Program-made: the position numbers and the translations under genes
The notes under the pieces: model-generated
What the model saw: the letters and a program-made list of their open reading frames with translations, nothing else
Databases searched by the model: none
What the model was told of the DNA's origin: nothing
Shown here: positions 34,376-44,636 of the stretch, piece by piece
How positions within the stretch are numbered: the stretch's first letter is position 1
How the letters are laid out: each line of letters begins with the position of its first letter
Assembly: GCF_001761545.1 (NCBI RefSeq)
Contig: NZ_CP017326.1
Location: 1,426,001-1,490,000 of the forward strand
Source: Weissella soli
Lineage (GTDB): Bacteria; Bacillota; Bacilli; Lactobacillales; Lactobacillaceae
Direction of reading: 5' to 3'
Length of the DNA stretch: 64,000 nucleotides

Positions 34376-35680
34376 ATGATTGAACGTTATTTTAACTTCA
34401 AAGAATTAAAAACAAATTATCGAACTGAATTCTTCGGTGGTTTAACAACTTTCGTTTCCATGGCGTATATCTTATTCGTCAATCCAGCTGTCCTTGGTGC
34501 TGCTGGCATGGATCAAGGTGCTGTATTCACTGCTACAGGATTAACAGCTGCGATTGCAACTATTTTCATGGGTGTCTTCGCAAAATATCCATTCGCGATT
34601 GCCCCAGGGCTTGGTATTAACGCCTTCTTCTCATACTCCGTTGTCATTGGTATGGGGATCAAATGGCAAACCGCTTTGGCTGGTGTCTTTATCGCCGGGG
34701 TAATTTTTTGGTTAATGACCCTTTTCAAAATTCGTGAAATCATTATTGATGCCATTCCGGCTGATTTAAAAGCAGCCATTGCTGGCGGAATTGGTTTATT
34801 TATCGCCTTCGTCGGTTTGTCAGATGCTGGCATCGTCGCCGCTAACAAATCAACTATCGTCGGCTGGGGAGACTGGTCAAAGCCCACAACCATGCTCGCG
34901 ATCGCTGGGATTATCATCACTCTGATTCTTTTCGCTCGTAACATCCCCGGGGCCTTATTCATTGGGCTAGTGTTAACCGCCATTTTGGGTTTGATCACTG
35001 GTCTGATCCCCATGCCCAGTGAAATCATGTCAACTGTGCCCTCACTTCATCCAACATTTGGAGCTGCTTTCCAAGGGCTTGATGAGGCCTTTACGCCACA
35101 GATGTGGATTGTAATTGCCACTTTCCTATTGGTTGCCTTATTTGACACCACTGGCTCACTAGTCGGGGTTGCTAAAGCCGGTAACTTTATGGAAGGTAAT
35201 ACCTTACCTCGTGCTGGCAAGGCGTTAATGGCGGACTCAGTTGGGATGTTGAGCGGTTCAATCTTGGGAACTTCCCCAACAACTGCCTTTATCGAATCAT
35301 CTACTGGTATCATGATGGGGGCCCGGTCAGGTTTTGCCTCAGTAGTCACGGGGGGATTGTTCTTAGTGGCACTCCTCTTCTCACCACTGCTTTCAGTGGT
35401 GACATCAGCCGTAACCTCACCTGCAATGGTTGTCGTGGGTATCCTCATGGCCGCCAACTTAGCTAATATTAACTGGAAAGATTTTCCAATTGCTGCTGCA
35501 TCATTCTTAACCGTTTTGGGGATGCCCCTAGCCTATTCAATTTCAGACGGCATTTCGATGGGCTTTGTCATCTACCCAATCTTGATGGTGGCGACAGGTC
35601 GTCGTAAGGAAGTTCATCCAATTATGTATGTCTTGGGTCTAATCTTCATTGCTTTCATCATCATTATGCAAACTAATTAA
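34376..35680 (+). CDS. pbuG: NCS2-family purine permease, PbuG/AzgA type
   Basis: Importer of hypoxanthine/guanine or adenine. The start MIERYFNFKELKTNYRTEFFGGLTTFVSMAYILFVNP is the AzgA/PbuG beginning. IAPGLGINAFFSY and LFDTTGSLVGVAKAGNFME follow, with SILGTSPTTAFIESSTGI. 434 residues, about 12-14 helices. GGGAG precedes the ATG. No purine riboswitch core is seen in its leader, unlike pbuX. Which purine is preferred cannot be read. Confidence 0.9.
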   Translation: MIERYFNFKELKTNYRTEFFGGLTTFVSMAYILFVNPAVLGAAGMDQGAVFTATGLTAAIATIFMGVFAKYPFAIAPGLGINAFFSYSVVIGMGIKWQTALAGVFIAGVIFWLMTLFKIREIIIDAIPADLKAAIAGGIGLFIAFVGLSDAGIVAANKSTIVGWGDWSKPTTMLAIAGIIITLILFARNIPGALFIGLVLTAILGLITGLIPMPSEIMSTVPSLHPTFGAAFQGLDEAFTPQMWIVIATFLLVALFDTTGSLVGVAKAGNFMEGNTLPRAGKALMADSVGMLSGSILGTSPTTAFIESSTGIMMGARSGFASVVTGGLFLVALLFSPLLSVVTSAVTSPAMVVVGILMAANLANINWKDFPIAAASFLTVLGMPLAYSISDGISMGFVIYPILMVATGRRKEVHPIMYVLGLIFIAFIIIMQTN

Positions 35681-35689
35681 TATCTAAAA

Positions 35690-35726
35690 ACGGGTGGTTA
35701 CTAAATTTAGTAACCACCCGTTTTTA
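35690..35726. terminator. Terminator after PbuG-like gene
   Basis: ACGGGTGGTTACTAAA / TTTAGTAACCACCCGT arms, near-perfect, flanked by T-runs on both strands. Confidence 0.92.
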
Positions 35727-35740
35727 ATTACAGTTACAAG

Positions 35741-35771
35741 AAAAAAGCCCCCCAGGTAGATCACCCGAGGG
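35741..35771 (-). terminator. Terminator after pyrG
   Basis: Minus-strand CCCTCGGGT / ACCTGGGGG arms (with G-T pairs) and TTTTTT. Confidence 0.72.
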
Positions 35772-35788
35772 AACTTAAATATCTTTAA

Positions 35789-37571
<1,783 letters not shown>

Positions 37572-37579
37572 GGAACTTA

Positions 37580-37608
37580 ATTATATAGAGTTATTTCGAA
37601 TTCGTCAA
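37580..37608 (-). promoter_or_regulatory. pyrG promoter
   Basis: Minus-strand TTGACG, 17 bases, TATAAT; its -35 box lies 13 bases past the stop codon of dusB. Confidence 0.85.
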
Positions 37609-37621
37609 GAACTCAAAACAA

Positions 37622-38650
37622 CTAAGCTTCGACTTCCTGATATTCTGCATCAAATGCATCTAACAAAGCCCGTACTTCAGTCGTATTCTTGGTATCCATC
37701 AGGGCGACCCGCAACTCAGAGGCTCGTGCAAAATTACGGACATAAATTTTGAAGAAACGCTTTAACTTTTGAAAACTCCTTGGGCCAATGGTCTCTGTGA
37801 ATTCATCATATAAAGCTAGTTGCATGCGTAATAAGGCCAATGTTTCTGCTAAAGTATGCTCAACTGGTTCAAGTTCAAAAGCGAATGGGTTGGCAAAAAT
37901 GCCCCGGCCAATCATGACCCCATCAACACCAGGATGTTCGGCAACTAATTGTAGCCCCTGCGCACGTGTCTTGATATCCCCATTGATTTGGAGCAAGGTT
38001 GCTGGTGAAATGTCATCGCGCATTTTCACAATTTCATCAATCACTTCATAATGTGCTGGCACCTTTGACATCTCTTCGCGTGTGCGCAAATGAATGGTCA
38101 AAACTTGAATATCTTGTTCTAACAAAAAGGGTAACCATGTTTTGTAAGTGTCAAAGTCATTAAACCCCAAACGTGTCTTCACTGAAACTGGTAATCCCGC
38201 TTCCTTAGCAGCTGCAATGACCGCCTTAGCATCATCAAAATGACGAATTAAATCTGAACCACCACCGTTTTTTACGACGGTTGGATCTGGACACCCCATG
38301 TTCAAATCGATCGCCTGATAGCCAAGTTTCTTTAACTCAGGAATCGAACTACTAAAATCTTCACCACGATTGCCCCATAACTGAGCAATTGGTTGCTGCT
38401 CGTCTGCAGTCACAAACAATCGTCCTTGGACAGATTGCTGCGCCTTGGGATGCGCCACGCTGCGCGCATTCGTGAACTCCGTATAATACACATCTGGTCC
38501 TGCGGCCTGCTCAACGACTCGTCGAAAAACCGTATCTGTGACTGCCTCCATTGGGGCCAACGAAAAGAAAGGTACACTGGCTCCATCCGCCCGCGCAACC
38601 GCCTGATCTACAACATTTTGCCAATACGCTGACTTTGCTTGTCGAACCAT
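37622..38650 (-). CDS. dusB: tRNA-dihydrouridine synthase (DusB-like)
   Basis: FMN enzyme reducing uridines in tRNA. Motifs: FFSLAPMEAVTDTVFRRVV, the catalytic-cysteine region IDLNMGCPDPTVVKNGGGSDL, PVSVKTRLGFND and MIGRGIFANPFAF. 342 residues. The product family is clear; which tRNA positions it modifies is not. No terminator is seen between its stop and the pyrG promoter, so some read-through into pyrG is possible. Confidence 0.9.
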   Translation of the reverse strand: MVRQAKSAYWQNVVDQAVARADGASVPFFSLAPMEAVTDTVFRRVVEQAAGPDVYYTEFTNARSVAHPKAQQSVQGRLFVTADEQQPIAQLWGNRGEDFSSSIPELKKLGYQAIDLNMGCPDPTVVKNGGGSDLIRHFDDAKAVIAAAKEAGLPVSVKTRLGFNDFDTYKTWLPFLLEQDIQVLTIHLRTREEMSKVPAHYEVIDEIVKMRDDISPATLLQINGDIKTRAQGLQLVAEHPGVDGVMIGRGIFANPFAFELEPVEHTLAETLALLRMQLALYDEFTETIGPRSFQKLKRFFKIYVRNFARASELRVALMDTKNTTEVRALLDAFDAEYQEVEA

Positions 38651-38730
38651 TAACTTATTTTCCTACTTTCTCGATTCATTATCAGTTGTTATTCTACTTA
38701 TTTTTCATAAGTTTGTAAATTTTTACCTAC

Positions 38731-38765
38731 AAAAAGCCCTTGAACGACTCAGCCGTTCAAGAGCT
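38731..38765 (-). terminator. Terminator after ClC gene
   Basis: AGCTCTTGAACG / CGTTCAAGGGCT arms with TTTTT on the minus strand. Confidence 0.85.
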
Positions 38766-38774
38766 AATCCTTAA

Positions 38775-40025
38775 CTATTTTACGATCGGTTGCTTCAAGA
38801 CAGCCCGTGATACTAACGTTGAAATACCCACGCCAATCGTTAATGGTAGTAAGGCCGTTGCATTTAAATGCGTGATTTCAAATAACATAAACATTGCCAT
38901 CAATGGTGCCTGTTGTGACGCTGCCAAGAGCGTCACCGCACCAAACAGGGCACTTTGCCAGATTGAAATTCCCGGGACAACCACCGAGAATAAAATACCA
39001 ATCATCGCACCAAGACTACTACCGATGCCGATCGCTGGCGTTAAAACACCACCCGCTGCACCAGCGCGAATTGTCAAAATAGTCACGATGTACTTTAATA
39101 GCGCGGCCAACAACAAAAATGGTAGCACCTTAACCGATAAACTATCCAACGCCGTTTGTGCCAAAGCGCGACCATTACCCATGATTTGTGGCATCCCAAA
39201 CATTGTAATTAACCCAGTGATCAACCCCATGATTGGCAATTGCCATAGAATAGCTACCCCGGTGGTTTGATGGGTCGTGGCCCAGCCAGAACTTTTCTTA
39301 AACCAGGCGCCGACCAGCCCACTGAGCGGTGCCACCAGCAAGATAATCAGGACAAATTGACTATGGAATGCTGTATTACCGACATGGTAATAGGCATTAA
39401 AGCCTTTCATTGACCCGCCTACAAACGCTGCAATAGAAGCCATTGATAGGCTCACCATCGTAATTTTGAGATTGATTTGTTTTAGTAACACTTCGATGGC
39501 AAACAAGGTACCCGTCATCGGTGAGATATATATGCCGGCAAAGCCCGCACCCGCTGCACTCGCAATGAGTAGTTGCCGATCACTTTGGGTTAATGCGGCT
39601 AACCCGACTCGTTGCGTGAGTTGCTGCCACTGTTGTGCAATTAAGGCGCCGGCTTCCCGTGGCGCGACTTCACGACCAACTGAGCCACCAGTGGCCACAA
39701 AAAATATTTGTAATAGCACATGCATGATCGTGCCTGAAACCGGCATCTGTTTGCCAGCAAGCGCCCCTTCAACGCCTACTAATGGCTGACGACGACGCAA
39801 AAAGTACCAAAATACCGCCACAATTATCGCACCAATGGTCACTGCCAGTAAGCGCCGGCTTGGCATCACTTCATTGGCAACTGCATTATGTAATGATTCT
39901 TGCCAGTTTAACGCGAATCGTTCAACACTATCCAAAAACCAACTCAACAAGCCTGAGCTAATCCCAGCCAATACGCCAATCACAACGGTGCTTAGACCTA
40001 ATGTGAAATTCTCTGATTTTTGCAT
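38775..40025 (-). CDS. ClC-family chloride/anion channel or antiporter
   Basis: Membrane protein of 416 residues. ClC features include GGSVGREVAPREAGALIAQQW, which keeps the gating Glu of GREGP in the form GREVA, AAGAGFAGIYISPMTGTLFAIEVLL and AGAAGGVLTPAIGIGSSLGAMIG. The first selectivity motif GSGIP is not found where expected; PLVGVEGALAGKQMP stands there. This marks the divergent bacterial subgroup whose ion and mechanism are not settled. Single gene with its own terminator. Confidence 0.83.
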   Translation of the reverse strand: MQKSENFTLGLSTVVIGVLAGISSGLLSWFLDSVERFALNWQESLHNAVANEVMPSRRLLAVTIGAIIVAVFWYFLRRRQPLVGVEGALAGKQMPVSGTIMHVLLQIFFVATGGSVGREVAPREAGALIAQQWQQLTQRVGLAALTQSDRQLLIASAAGAGFAGIYISPMTGTLFAIEVLLKQINLKITMVSLSMASIAAFVGGSMKGFNAYYHVGNTAFHSQFVLIILLVAPLSGLVGAWFKKSSGWATTHQTTGVAILWQLPIMGLITGLITMFGMPQIMGNGRALAQTALDSLSVKVLPFLLLAALLKYIVTILTIRAGAAGGVLTPAIGIGSSLGAMIGILFSVVVPGISIWQSALFGAVTLLAASQQAPLMAMFMLFEITHLNATALLPLTIGVGISTLVSRAVLKQPIVK

Positions 40026-40048
40026 TTCTCAAACCATCATCCTATATG

Positions 40049-40073
40049 AAAAAGCCCCAACAACTGTCAGAGC
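40049..40073 (-). terminator. Terminator after tyrS
   Basis: GCTCTGAC / GTTGGGGC arms using G-T pairs, then TTTTT on the minus strand, 15 bases past the tyrS stop codon. Confidence 0.6.
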
Positions 40074-40088
40074 CTCCCAGCTTATGGG

Positions 40089-41351
40089 TTACTTTGCGGC
40101 AACACCAATGGCCCACTTCTTCTTGCCTCGCTTAACAACCACGTACGCGCCATCCCACTTATCGGCCGGATCAATGATCGCCTCTTCGTCTTTAATCTGT
40201 ACACCGTTGATCCGGATAGCGCCATCCTTGACAGCCCGACGTGCGGCGGTCTTTGACGTTTCCAACCCTGATGCAACCACTAGATCAAGTAGTCCAATTT
40301 CAGCGCTATCAATGGCAAACGACGTGACATTACCAGCCAATGCCGCTACTTCATCCTTACTCAATTGAGCGACATCTGCATTACCAAACAAAACGGCGGT
40401 CACCGCTTCGGCAGACTTCACCGCAGCCTCACCATGGACGAACGCGGTTACTTCTTCAGCTAAACGACGTTGCGCCTTACGATCAGCGGCATTTTCAGCC
40501 ATATCAGCCAACAACGCGTTAATTTCCGGTTCAGGCAAGAAGGTGAAGTACTTCAGCATTTTTTCAACATCGGCATCAGCGGTGTTCAACCAAAATTGAT
40601 AGAAATCAAAGGGCGTTGTCTTTTCTGGATCAAGCCAAACCGCACCACCTTCTGTTTTACCAAACTTAGTCCCATCAGCCTTCAATAACAATGGTACCGT
40701 CAACCCAAAGGCTGGTGCATCGTTACCCTCCAGCTTGTGAATCAAGTCGATCCCACTTGTCACATTACCCCATTGGTCTGAACCACCAATTTGCAAACGG
40801 ACGTTTTCCCGTTGCCACAATTGGTAGAAGTCGATGGATTGCAAAATTTGATAGGTGAATTCAGTAAATGAAATCCCCGCTTCTAGTCGTGAAGCAACCA
40901 CGTCCTTGGCCAGCATAACGTTAATAGGAAATAACTTACCATAATCACGTAAGAAATCAACTAACGATAATTTACCCAACCAATCCTTGTTGTTGGTCAT
41001 CTTAAACCCGTTGGCCCCAAACAGTTTTTCTAATTGTGCAGTCAACTTAACCACGTAGCCATCGATCGTGGCCTGATCCAACAATTTACGCTCTGACTTC
41101 TTACCTGAAGGATCACCGATGGAACCTGTGGCTTCACCGACAACGATTACTGGACGTACGCCAGCCGCTTGGAAACGCTTCAAAATCATGAATGGTACCA
41201 AGTGACCCACATGCATTGAATCGCCCGTCGCATCGATACCGACGTAGGCGCTCATCTCACCAGTTGCAATTTCTTTACGCAACCCATCTTCATCAGTTAG
41301 TTGATTAATTGCGCCACGCCACTCTAATTCTTGTAAAATATCTTCTGCCAT
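40089..41351 (-). CDS. tyrS: Tyrosyl-tRNA synthetase
   Basis: Class Ic synthetase. HIGH-type motif DSMHVGHLVPF, Tyr-site GGSDQWGNVTSGIDLI, KMSKS-type loop KFGKTEGGAVW, and a C-terminal S4-like domain (LDLVVASGLETSKTAARRAVKDGAIRI). 420 residues. Start at 41351 (MAEDILQELEWRG) has GGAGAA upstream; the longer frame begins inside the T-box terminator. Regulated by the Tyr T-box. Confidence 0.96.
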   Translation of the reverse strand: MAEDILQELEWRGAINQLTDEDGLRKEIATGEMSAYVGIDATGDSMHVGHLVPFMILKRFQAAGVRPVIVVGEATGSIGDPSGKKSERKLLDQATIDGYVVKLTAQLEKLFGANGFKMTNNKDWLGKLSLVDFLRDYGKLFPINVMLAKDVVASRLEAGISFTEFTYQILQSIDFYQLWQRENVRLQIGGSDQWGNVTSGIDLIHKLEGNDAPAFGLTVPLLLKADGTKFGKTEGGAVWLDPEKTTPFDFYQFWLNTADADVEKMLKYFTFLPEPEINALLADMAENAADRKAQRRLAEEVTAFVHGEAAVKSAEAVTAVLFGNADVAQLSKDEVAALAGNVTSFAIDSAEIGLLDLVVASGLETSKTAARRAVKDGAIRINGVQIKDEEAIIDPADKWDGAYVVVKRGKKKWAIGVAAK

Positions 41352-41372
41352 CGTACTTCTCCTCAAAATAAT

Positions 41373-41579
41373 AAAAAAACACCCCAATCCGTAAAGATTA
41401 GGGTGCAATTAATACACGGTACCACCTAAATTGCGGAATTTCCGCCACTCAGCGTTCGATATCGACGAACTACCCGATTGCCATTTGTGTAGTTGTATTT
41501 CGATCATTGGGTTTGTACAACTTTCAGCATCCGTTGCATCTCTCATGTCCACCAAATTTTCTACTGGCCTATCAACAAT
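41373..41579 (-). promoter_or_regulatory. T-box leader, tyrosine specifier
   Basis: The T-box AGGTGGTACCGTG (near 41416-41428) precedes the terminator CACCCTAATC / GGATTGGGGTG plus TTTTTTT (41373-41405). Stem I has GTAG / CTAC flanking a specifier loop with GAAATACAA, read as TAC (Tyr). The GA motif ATGAGAGATG is present. A TAGAAT -10 box lies at 41586-41591. Uncharged tRNA-Tyr would allow read-through into tyrS. Confidence 0.9.
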
Positions 41580-41603
41580 GTTTTCATTCTACCATCAAAC
41601 AAT

Positions 41604-41640
41604 AAAAAAAGCGACACAGGATCTTGGTCCTGTGCGCTTT
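41604..41640 (-). terminator. Terminator after gnd
   Basis: AAGCGCACAGGA / TCCTGTGTCGCTT arms with TTTTTTT on the minus strand. Confidence 0.88.
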
Positions 41641-41687
41641 CGTATTTCAATCTTTTAAATTAAACAATACCACTGTCGTAATAAAAA

Positions 41688-42596
41688 TTACTTAGCTGAA
41701 TCCATTGCGTGACCACCGAAGCCATTACGCAAAGCTGAAACAACCTTACCAGTGAATGTATCATCTTGCAATGAACGGTAACGCATCATCAATGACAAAG
41801 TGATAACTGGTGTAGGTACTTCCAAGTTCAAAGACTCTTCAACAGTCCACTTTCCTTCACCTGATGAGTGCATACGCCCAGCAATAGCTGATAGCTTAGG
41901 ATCCTTGGCAAATTGCTCTTCGGCCAATTCCATCAACCATGAACGAACAACTGAACCGTGGTTCCACAACTTAGCAACTGCTTCGTAGTCGTAGTCGTAT
42001 TGTGAGGCTTCCAATACTTCGAATCCTTCGGCGATGGCTTGCATCATTCCGTATTCGATTCCATTGTGAACCATCTTCAAATAGTGACCTGAACCCAACT
42101 TACCAGTGTACAAGTAACCATCTTCCAAAGCAATTGACTTGAACAAAGGTTCGATAACCTTCCAAGCTTCAGCGTCGTCTCCACCGATCATGAAGTTTCC
42201 ACCGTTACGTGCACCAGACATACCGCCTGAAGTACCTGCATCGAAGAACTTAATTCCGGCAGCAGTAGTACGCTTGTTTTGCTCCAAGTTATCCTTGTAG
42301 TTTGAGTTTCCACCATCGATAATGATGTCCCCAGCAGCCAACTTTTCGATCAAAGTGTCGATCGTTGAGTTAGTTGGCACACCAGCTGGTACCATTACCC
42401 AAACAACCTTTGGTGAAGGCAATTGCGCCAACATATCGTCCAAATCAGTTGCAGGAGAAACCTTGTCTGAGTATGCAGCAGCTTCCTTAACGAAATCTGC
42501 GTTCAAGTCGAAGGCAACGACTTCGTGTCCATTGTCTGCTGAATTCTTAACTAAGTTCAAGCCCATCTTACCAAGGCCGATCATCGCGAACTTCAT
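41688..42596 (-). CDS. gnd: 6-phosphogluconate dehydrogenase, short (YqeC/GndA) type
   Basis: Oxidative decarboxylation of 6-phosphogluconate to ribulose-5-phosphate, central for heterofermentative sugar use. KFAMIGLGKMGLNLVKN is the cofactor motif, followed by IIDGGNSNYKDN, FFDAGTSGGMSGARNGGNFMIGG and LKMVHNGIEYGMMQAIAEGF (catalytic Lys). The 302-residue length is that of the short, typically NAD-preferring form, not the 470-residue enzyme. Strong promoter at 42643-42671, divergent from an RpiR-type regulator that may control it. Codon use is strongly biased, as expected for an abundant enzyme. Confidence 0.95.
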   Translation of the reverse strand: MKFAMIGLGKMGLNLVKNSADNGHEVVAFDLNADFVKEAAAYSDKVSPATDLDDMLAQLPSPKVVWVMVPAGVPTNSTIDTLIEKLAAGDIIIDGGNSNYKDNLEQNKRTTAAGIKFFDAGTSGGMSGARNGGNFMIGGDDAEAWKVIEPLFKSIALEDGYLYTGKLGSGHYLKMVHNGIEYGMMQAIAEGFEVLEASQYDYDYEAVAKLWNHGSVVRSWLMELAEEQFAKDPKLSAIAGRMHSSGEGKWTVEESLNLEVPTPVITLSLMMRYRSLQDDTFTGKVVSALRNGFGGHAMDSAK

Positions 42597-42642
42597 CTTG
42601 TATACCTCTTCTTGTAATTCAAATTATTTATCAACAATTATT

Positions 42643-42671
42643 ATTATATGCAATCTTTTTTCATTTTGCAA
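42643..42671 (-). promoter_or_regulatory. gnd promoter
   Basis: Minus-strand TTGCAA, 17 bases, TATAAT. Confidence 0.82.
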
Positions 42672-42718
42672 GCATTAATGTTGTAAAAAGTTTTCATGAC
42701 GTCCGCCAACTAATTAGC

Positions 42719-42742
42719 TATAATGTAAATATACATATTACA
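42719..42742 (+). promoter_or_regulatory. -10 box and overlapping palindrome of rpiR gene
   Basis: TATAAT at 42719-42724 overlaps the imperfect palindrome TGTAA-N9-TTACA (42724-42742). Binding there would block the regulator's own promoter; autoregulation is inferred. Confidence 0.5.
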
Positions 42743-42771
42743 AATCAAATATAAACAATTGGGGACATATT

Positions 42772-43614
42772 ATGACACAAAGTGGCTTTGCCCGTATTCG
42801 TTCGATGCGCGAACAATTAACCGGGTCCGATGAAAAACTAGCCAATTACATCATAGAAAACGCGACGATCACACGATCAATGACTATCCAGGCATTGGCA
42901 CAAAGTACTAAACTTTCAACGGCAACCGTTTCGCGTTTCGTTAAACGCATCGGTTACAGCTCATTTCGTGAATTCTCACTGAGTTTAGCCATCGCGACCC
43001 CCACTGAGGCAACCTTCTTCGGTGAAATCGATGAGAACGATAATCCTGAAGCAATCGTCAAAAAAGTTTTCTCAGGCGCCCAAAACGCGCTCACTGCGAC
43101 CAGCGATTTATTAAAACCAGCTGACATGATTCAAGCAACCGATTGGCTCATTAATGCTCGTCGTGTCGGCCTATTCGGTATTGGTGGTTCATCGATTGTC
43201 GCTTTTAATGGTTATCACAAATTACTCCGTACCCCCCTTGATGTTGAGCAACATCCTGATTACGATGTGCAATTGATGCAAGCGGTCCGCATGAAAAGCA
43301 GTGATGTTGCCATCATCATTTCACATTCTGGTCGTAATAGTGATACCTTAAAGATTGCCGAACAGCTCAAAGAAAATGGTGTCAAAATCATCGCGATTAC
43401 CGCTTATCCACAAGCCGATTTGGCAAAACATGCTGATCTAGTTTTAGCTAGTGCCGCGGAAGAAGTTAATATTCGGAGTGAGTCCATGTCGTCGTTGATT
43501 GCCCAAATTACCATTGTGGACAGCTTGTTTACATTGGTCGGCGTCCGTCTTGGCGCTAAAACACAACAAATTGTCGATGATATGCGTGTCGCCATTGAAT
43601 CGACACGTGAATAA
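42772..43614 (+). CDS. RpiR/MurR-family regulator (HTH + SIS)
   Basis: 280 residues: an N-terminal HTH_6 domain (residues 5-80, MTIQALAQSTKLSTATVSRFVKR) and a C-terminal SIS sugar-phosphate domain (about 120-255, RRVGLFGIGGSSIVAFNGYH, AIIISHSGRNSDTLKIAEQL). Family members sense phosphosugars. Placed head to head with gnd, 175 bases apart, so control of gnd by a pentose-phosphate or gluconate intermediate is the best guess. GGGG upstream of the ATG is the likely ribosome site. Confidence 0.9.
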   Translation: MTQSGFARIRSMREQLTGSDEKLANYIIENATITRSMTIQALAQSTKLSTATVSRFVKRIGYSSFREFSLSLAIATPTEATFFGEIDENDNPEAIVKKVFSGAQNALTATSDLLKPADMIQATDWLINARRVGLFGIGGSSIVAFNGYHKLLRTPLDVEQHPDYDVQLMQAVRMKSSDVAIIISHSGRNSDTLKIAEQLKENGVKIIAITAYPQADLAKHADLVLASAAEEVNIRSESMSSLIAQITIVDSLFTLVGVRLGAKTQQIVDDMRVAIESTRE

Positions 43615-43617
43615 AAT

Positions 43618-43660
43618 AAAATAGCGGTTACCTCTCCACTGAGAGGTAACCGCTATTTTA
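43618..43660. terminator. Bidirectional terminator after rpiR
   Basis: AAAATAGCGGTTACCTCT / AGAGGTAACCGCTATTTT, 18 perfect pairs, lying between two convergent genes. Confidence 0.92.
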
Positions 43661-43683
43661 TTTTGCGACAAGCATCGCTGCCC

Positions 43684-44355
43684 TTATTGTAGTTGGTTTG
43701 CTTGTAAACTAGCTAGTTCACGCAACCAATCTCTGGTCGCCGCATCAACGTCATGATCTAACGACAGAATTGTGGTGGCATATACCGAACCCACATTCGC
43801 CCAATTACCATACCCATCTGATCCAAGAAAACTTTTTTGCATTTCACTAACTTGGGTCTCTGCAATGCGTTCAAGCATTTGGTGATTGTCTTTAAAAGTC
43901 TGTAAAAACCAATTTAAAGCCATTTGGTTAGCCACTAATTCCGCGAATTCTTGACGTGATAATGTTCCTACGAGGACTTTACGTTCCGCTAACTGCACTG
44001 CTGGAATTTCACGTTGCAAAAATTTTTGGAAATGTTCCCATTCGCCCAAAAGCAATGCGTAAAATTGCCAAGGCACTTGCGCAGCTGTCTTAGCGAGTGC
44101 TTGCGCTGTCATACTTGGAAGATCCCACTGGCCGGTATCCGGTGCTTGATCAAGCCACACCATCAAAAAGCGTTGCATCGTCTCCTTAACCAGTGGTGTC
44201 AAGCGCTCATTTTGCGTTAAGTGGTAGCGGACGATCAAAAATTCTTCAAGCTTTGTCGGATCGATTTGCTGATCCGCCGTCACTGGTTTATTTTGACGAA
44301 ATTGACGTACCCGTTTTAACTGGGATGTCTTAGCATATTGACCTTGTCGTACCAT
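43684..44355 (-). CDS. Unrecognised protein, 223 residues
   Basis: No family recognised. It begins MVRQGQYAKTSQLKRVRQFR (basic), continues with helical, Trp/Phe-rich sequence (EWEHFQKFLQREIP, MALNWFLQTFKDNHQ), and has no signal peptide or membrane helix, so it is probably cytoplasmic and all-alpha. The start at 44355 is chosen because it follows the 69-residue gene by two bases with AGGGG upstream; the extension to 44487 would overlap that gene entirely in another frame. The pair looks like an operon. Confidence 0.6.
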   Translation of the reverse strand: MVRQGQYAKTSQLKRVRQFRQNKPVTADQQIDPTKLEEFLIVRYHLTQNERLTPLVKETMQRFLMVWLDQAPDTGQWDLPSMTAQALAKTAAQVPWQFYALLLGEWEHFQKFLQREIPAVQLAERKVLVGTLSRQEFAELVANQMALNWFLQTFKDNHQMLERIAETQVSEMQKSFLGSDGYGNWANVGSVYATTILSLDHDVDAATRDWLRELASLQANQLQ

Positions 44356-44357
44356 CT

Positions 44358-44567
44358 CTACCCCTGATCCTCCATATCGCTCTCCGCTAGTGCGCTCATC
44401 ATGTATGCCCTGCGATGCCAGCCGATAACTGTCACTTGATTGAACGGTGTCAATTGCGGCGCTAATCGTAAGTTTAGTGCCCGCCATGTCGGGTTATCGC
44501 CCTTGATTATACCAACACCTTCATGTGTCATCACATGGTCATTATTCAACATGACTATTTTTTGCAT
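44358..44567 (-). CDS. Unrecognised small protein, 69 residues
   Basis: Starts MQKIVMLNNDHVMTHEGVG with GAGGAA upstream of the ATG. It ends ...MEDQG two bases before the next gene. Likely a small globular domain (strand-rich, VTVIGWHRRAYMMSAL). Function unknown. The good ribosome site and the tight fit to the next start argue that it is real, not a shadow. Confidence 0.55.
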   Translation of the reverse strand: MQKIVMLNNDHVMTHEGVGIIKGDNPTWRALNLRLAPQLTPFNQVTVIGWHRRAYMMSALAESDMEDQG

Positions 44568-44636
44568 TTCTTGTTCCTCAATTCTCTGTAATTCAATCTT
44601 ACACCGAATTTAAGCAACAACCCTAATTTTTATGAC

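Noticed and set aside
34513-35457. Long minus-strand frames of 171 and 136 residues
   Set aside because: Antisense shadows of the PbuG-like permease gene; composition is that of reversed membrane-protein codons.
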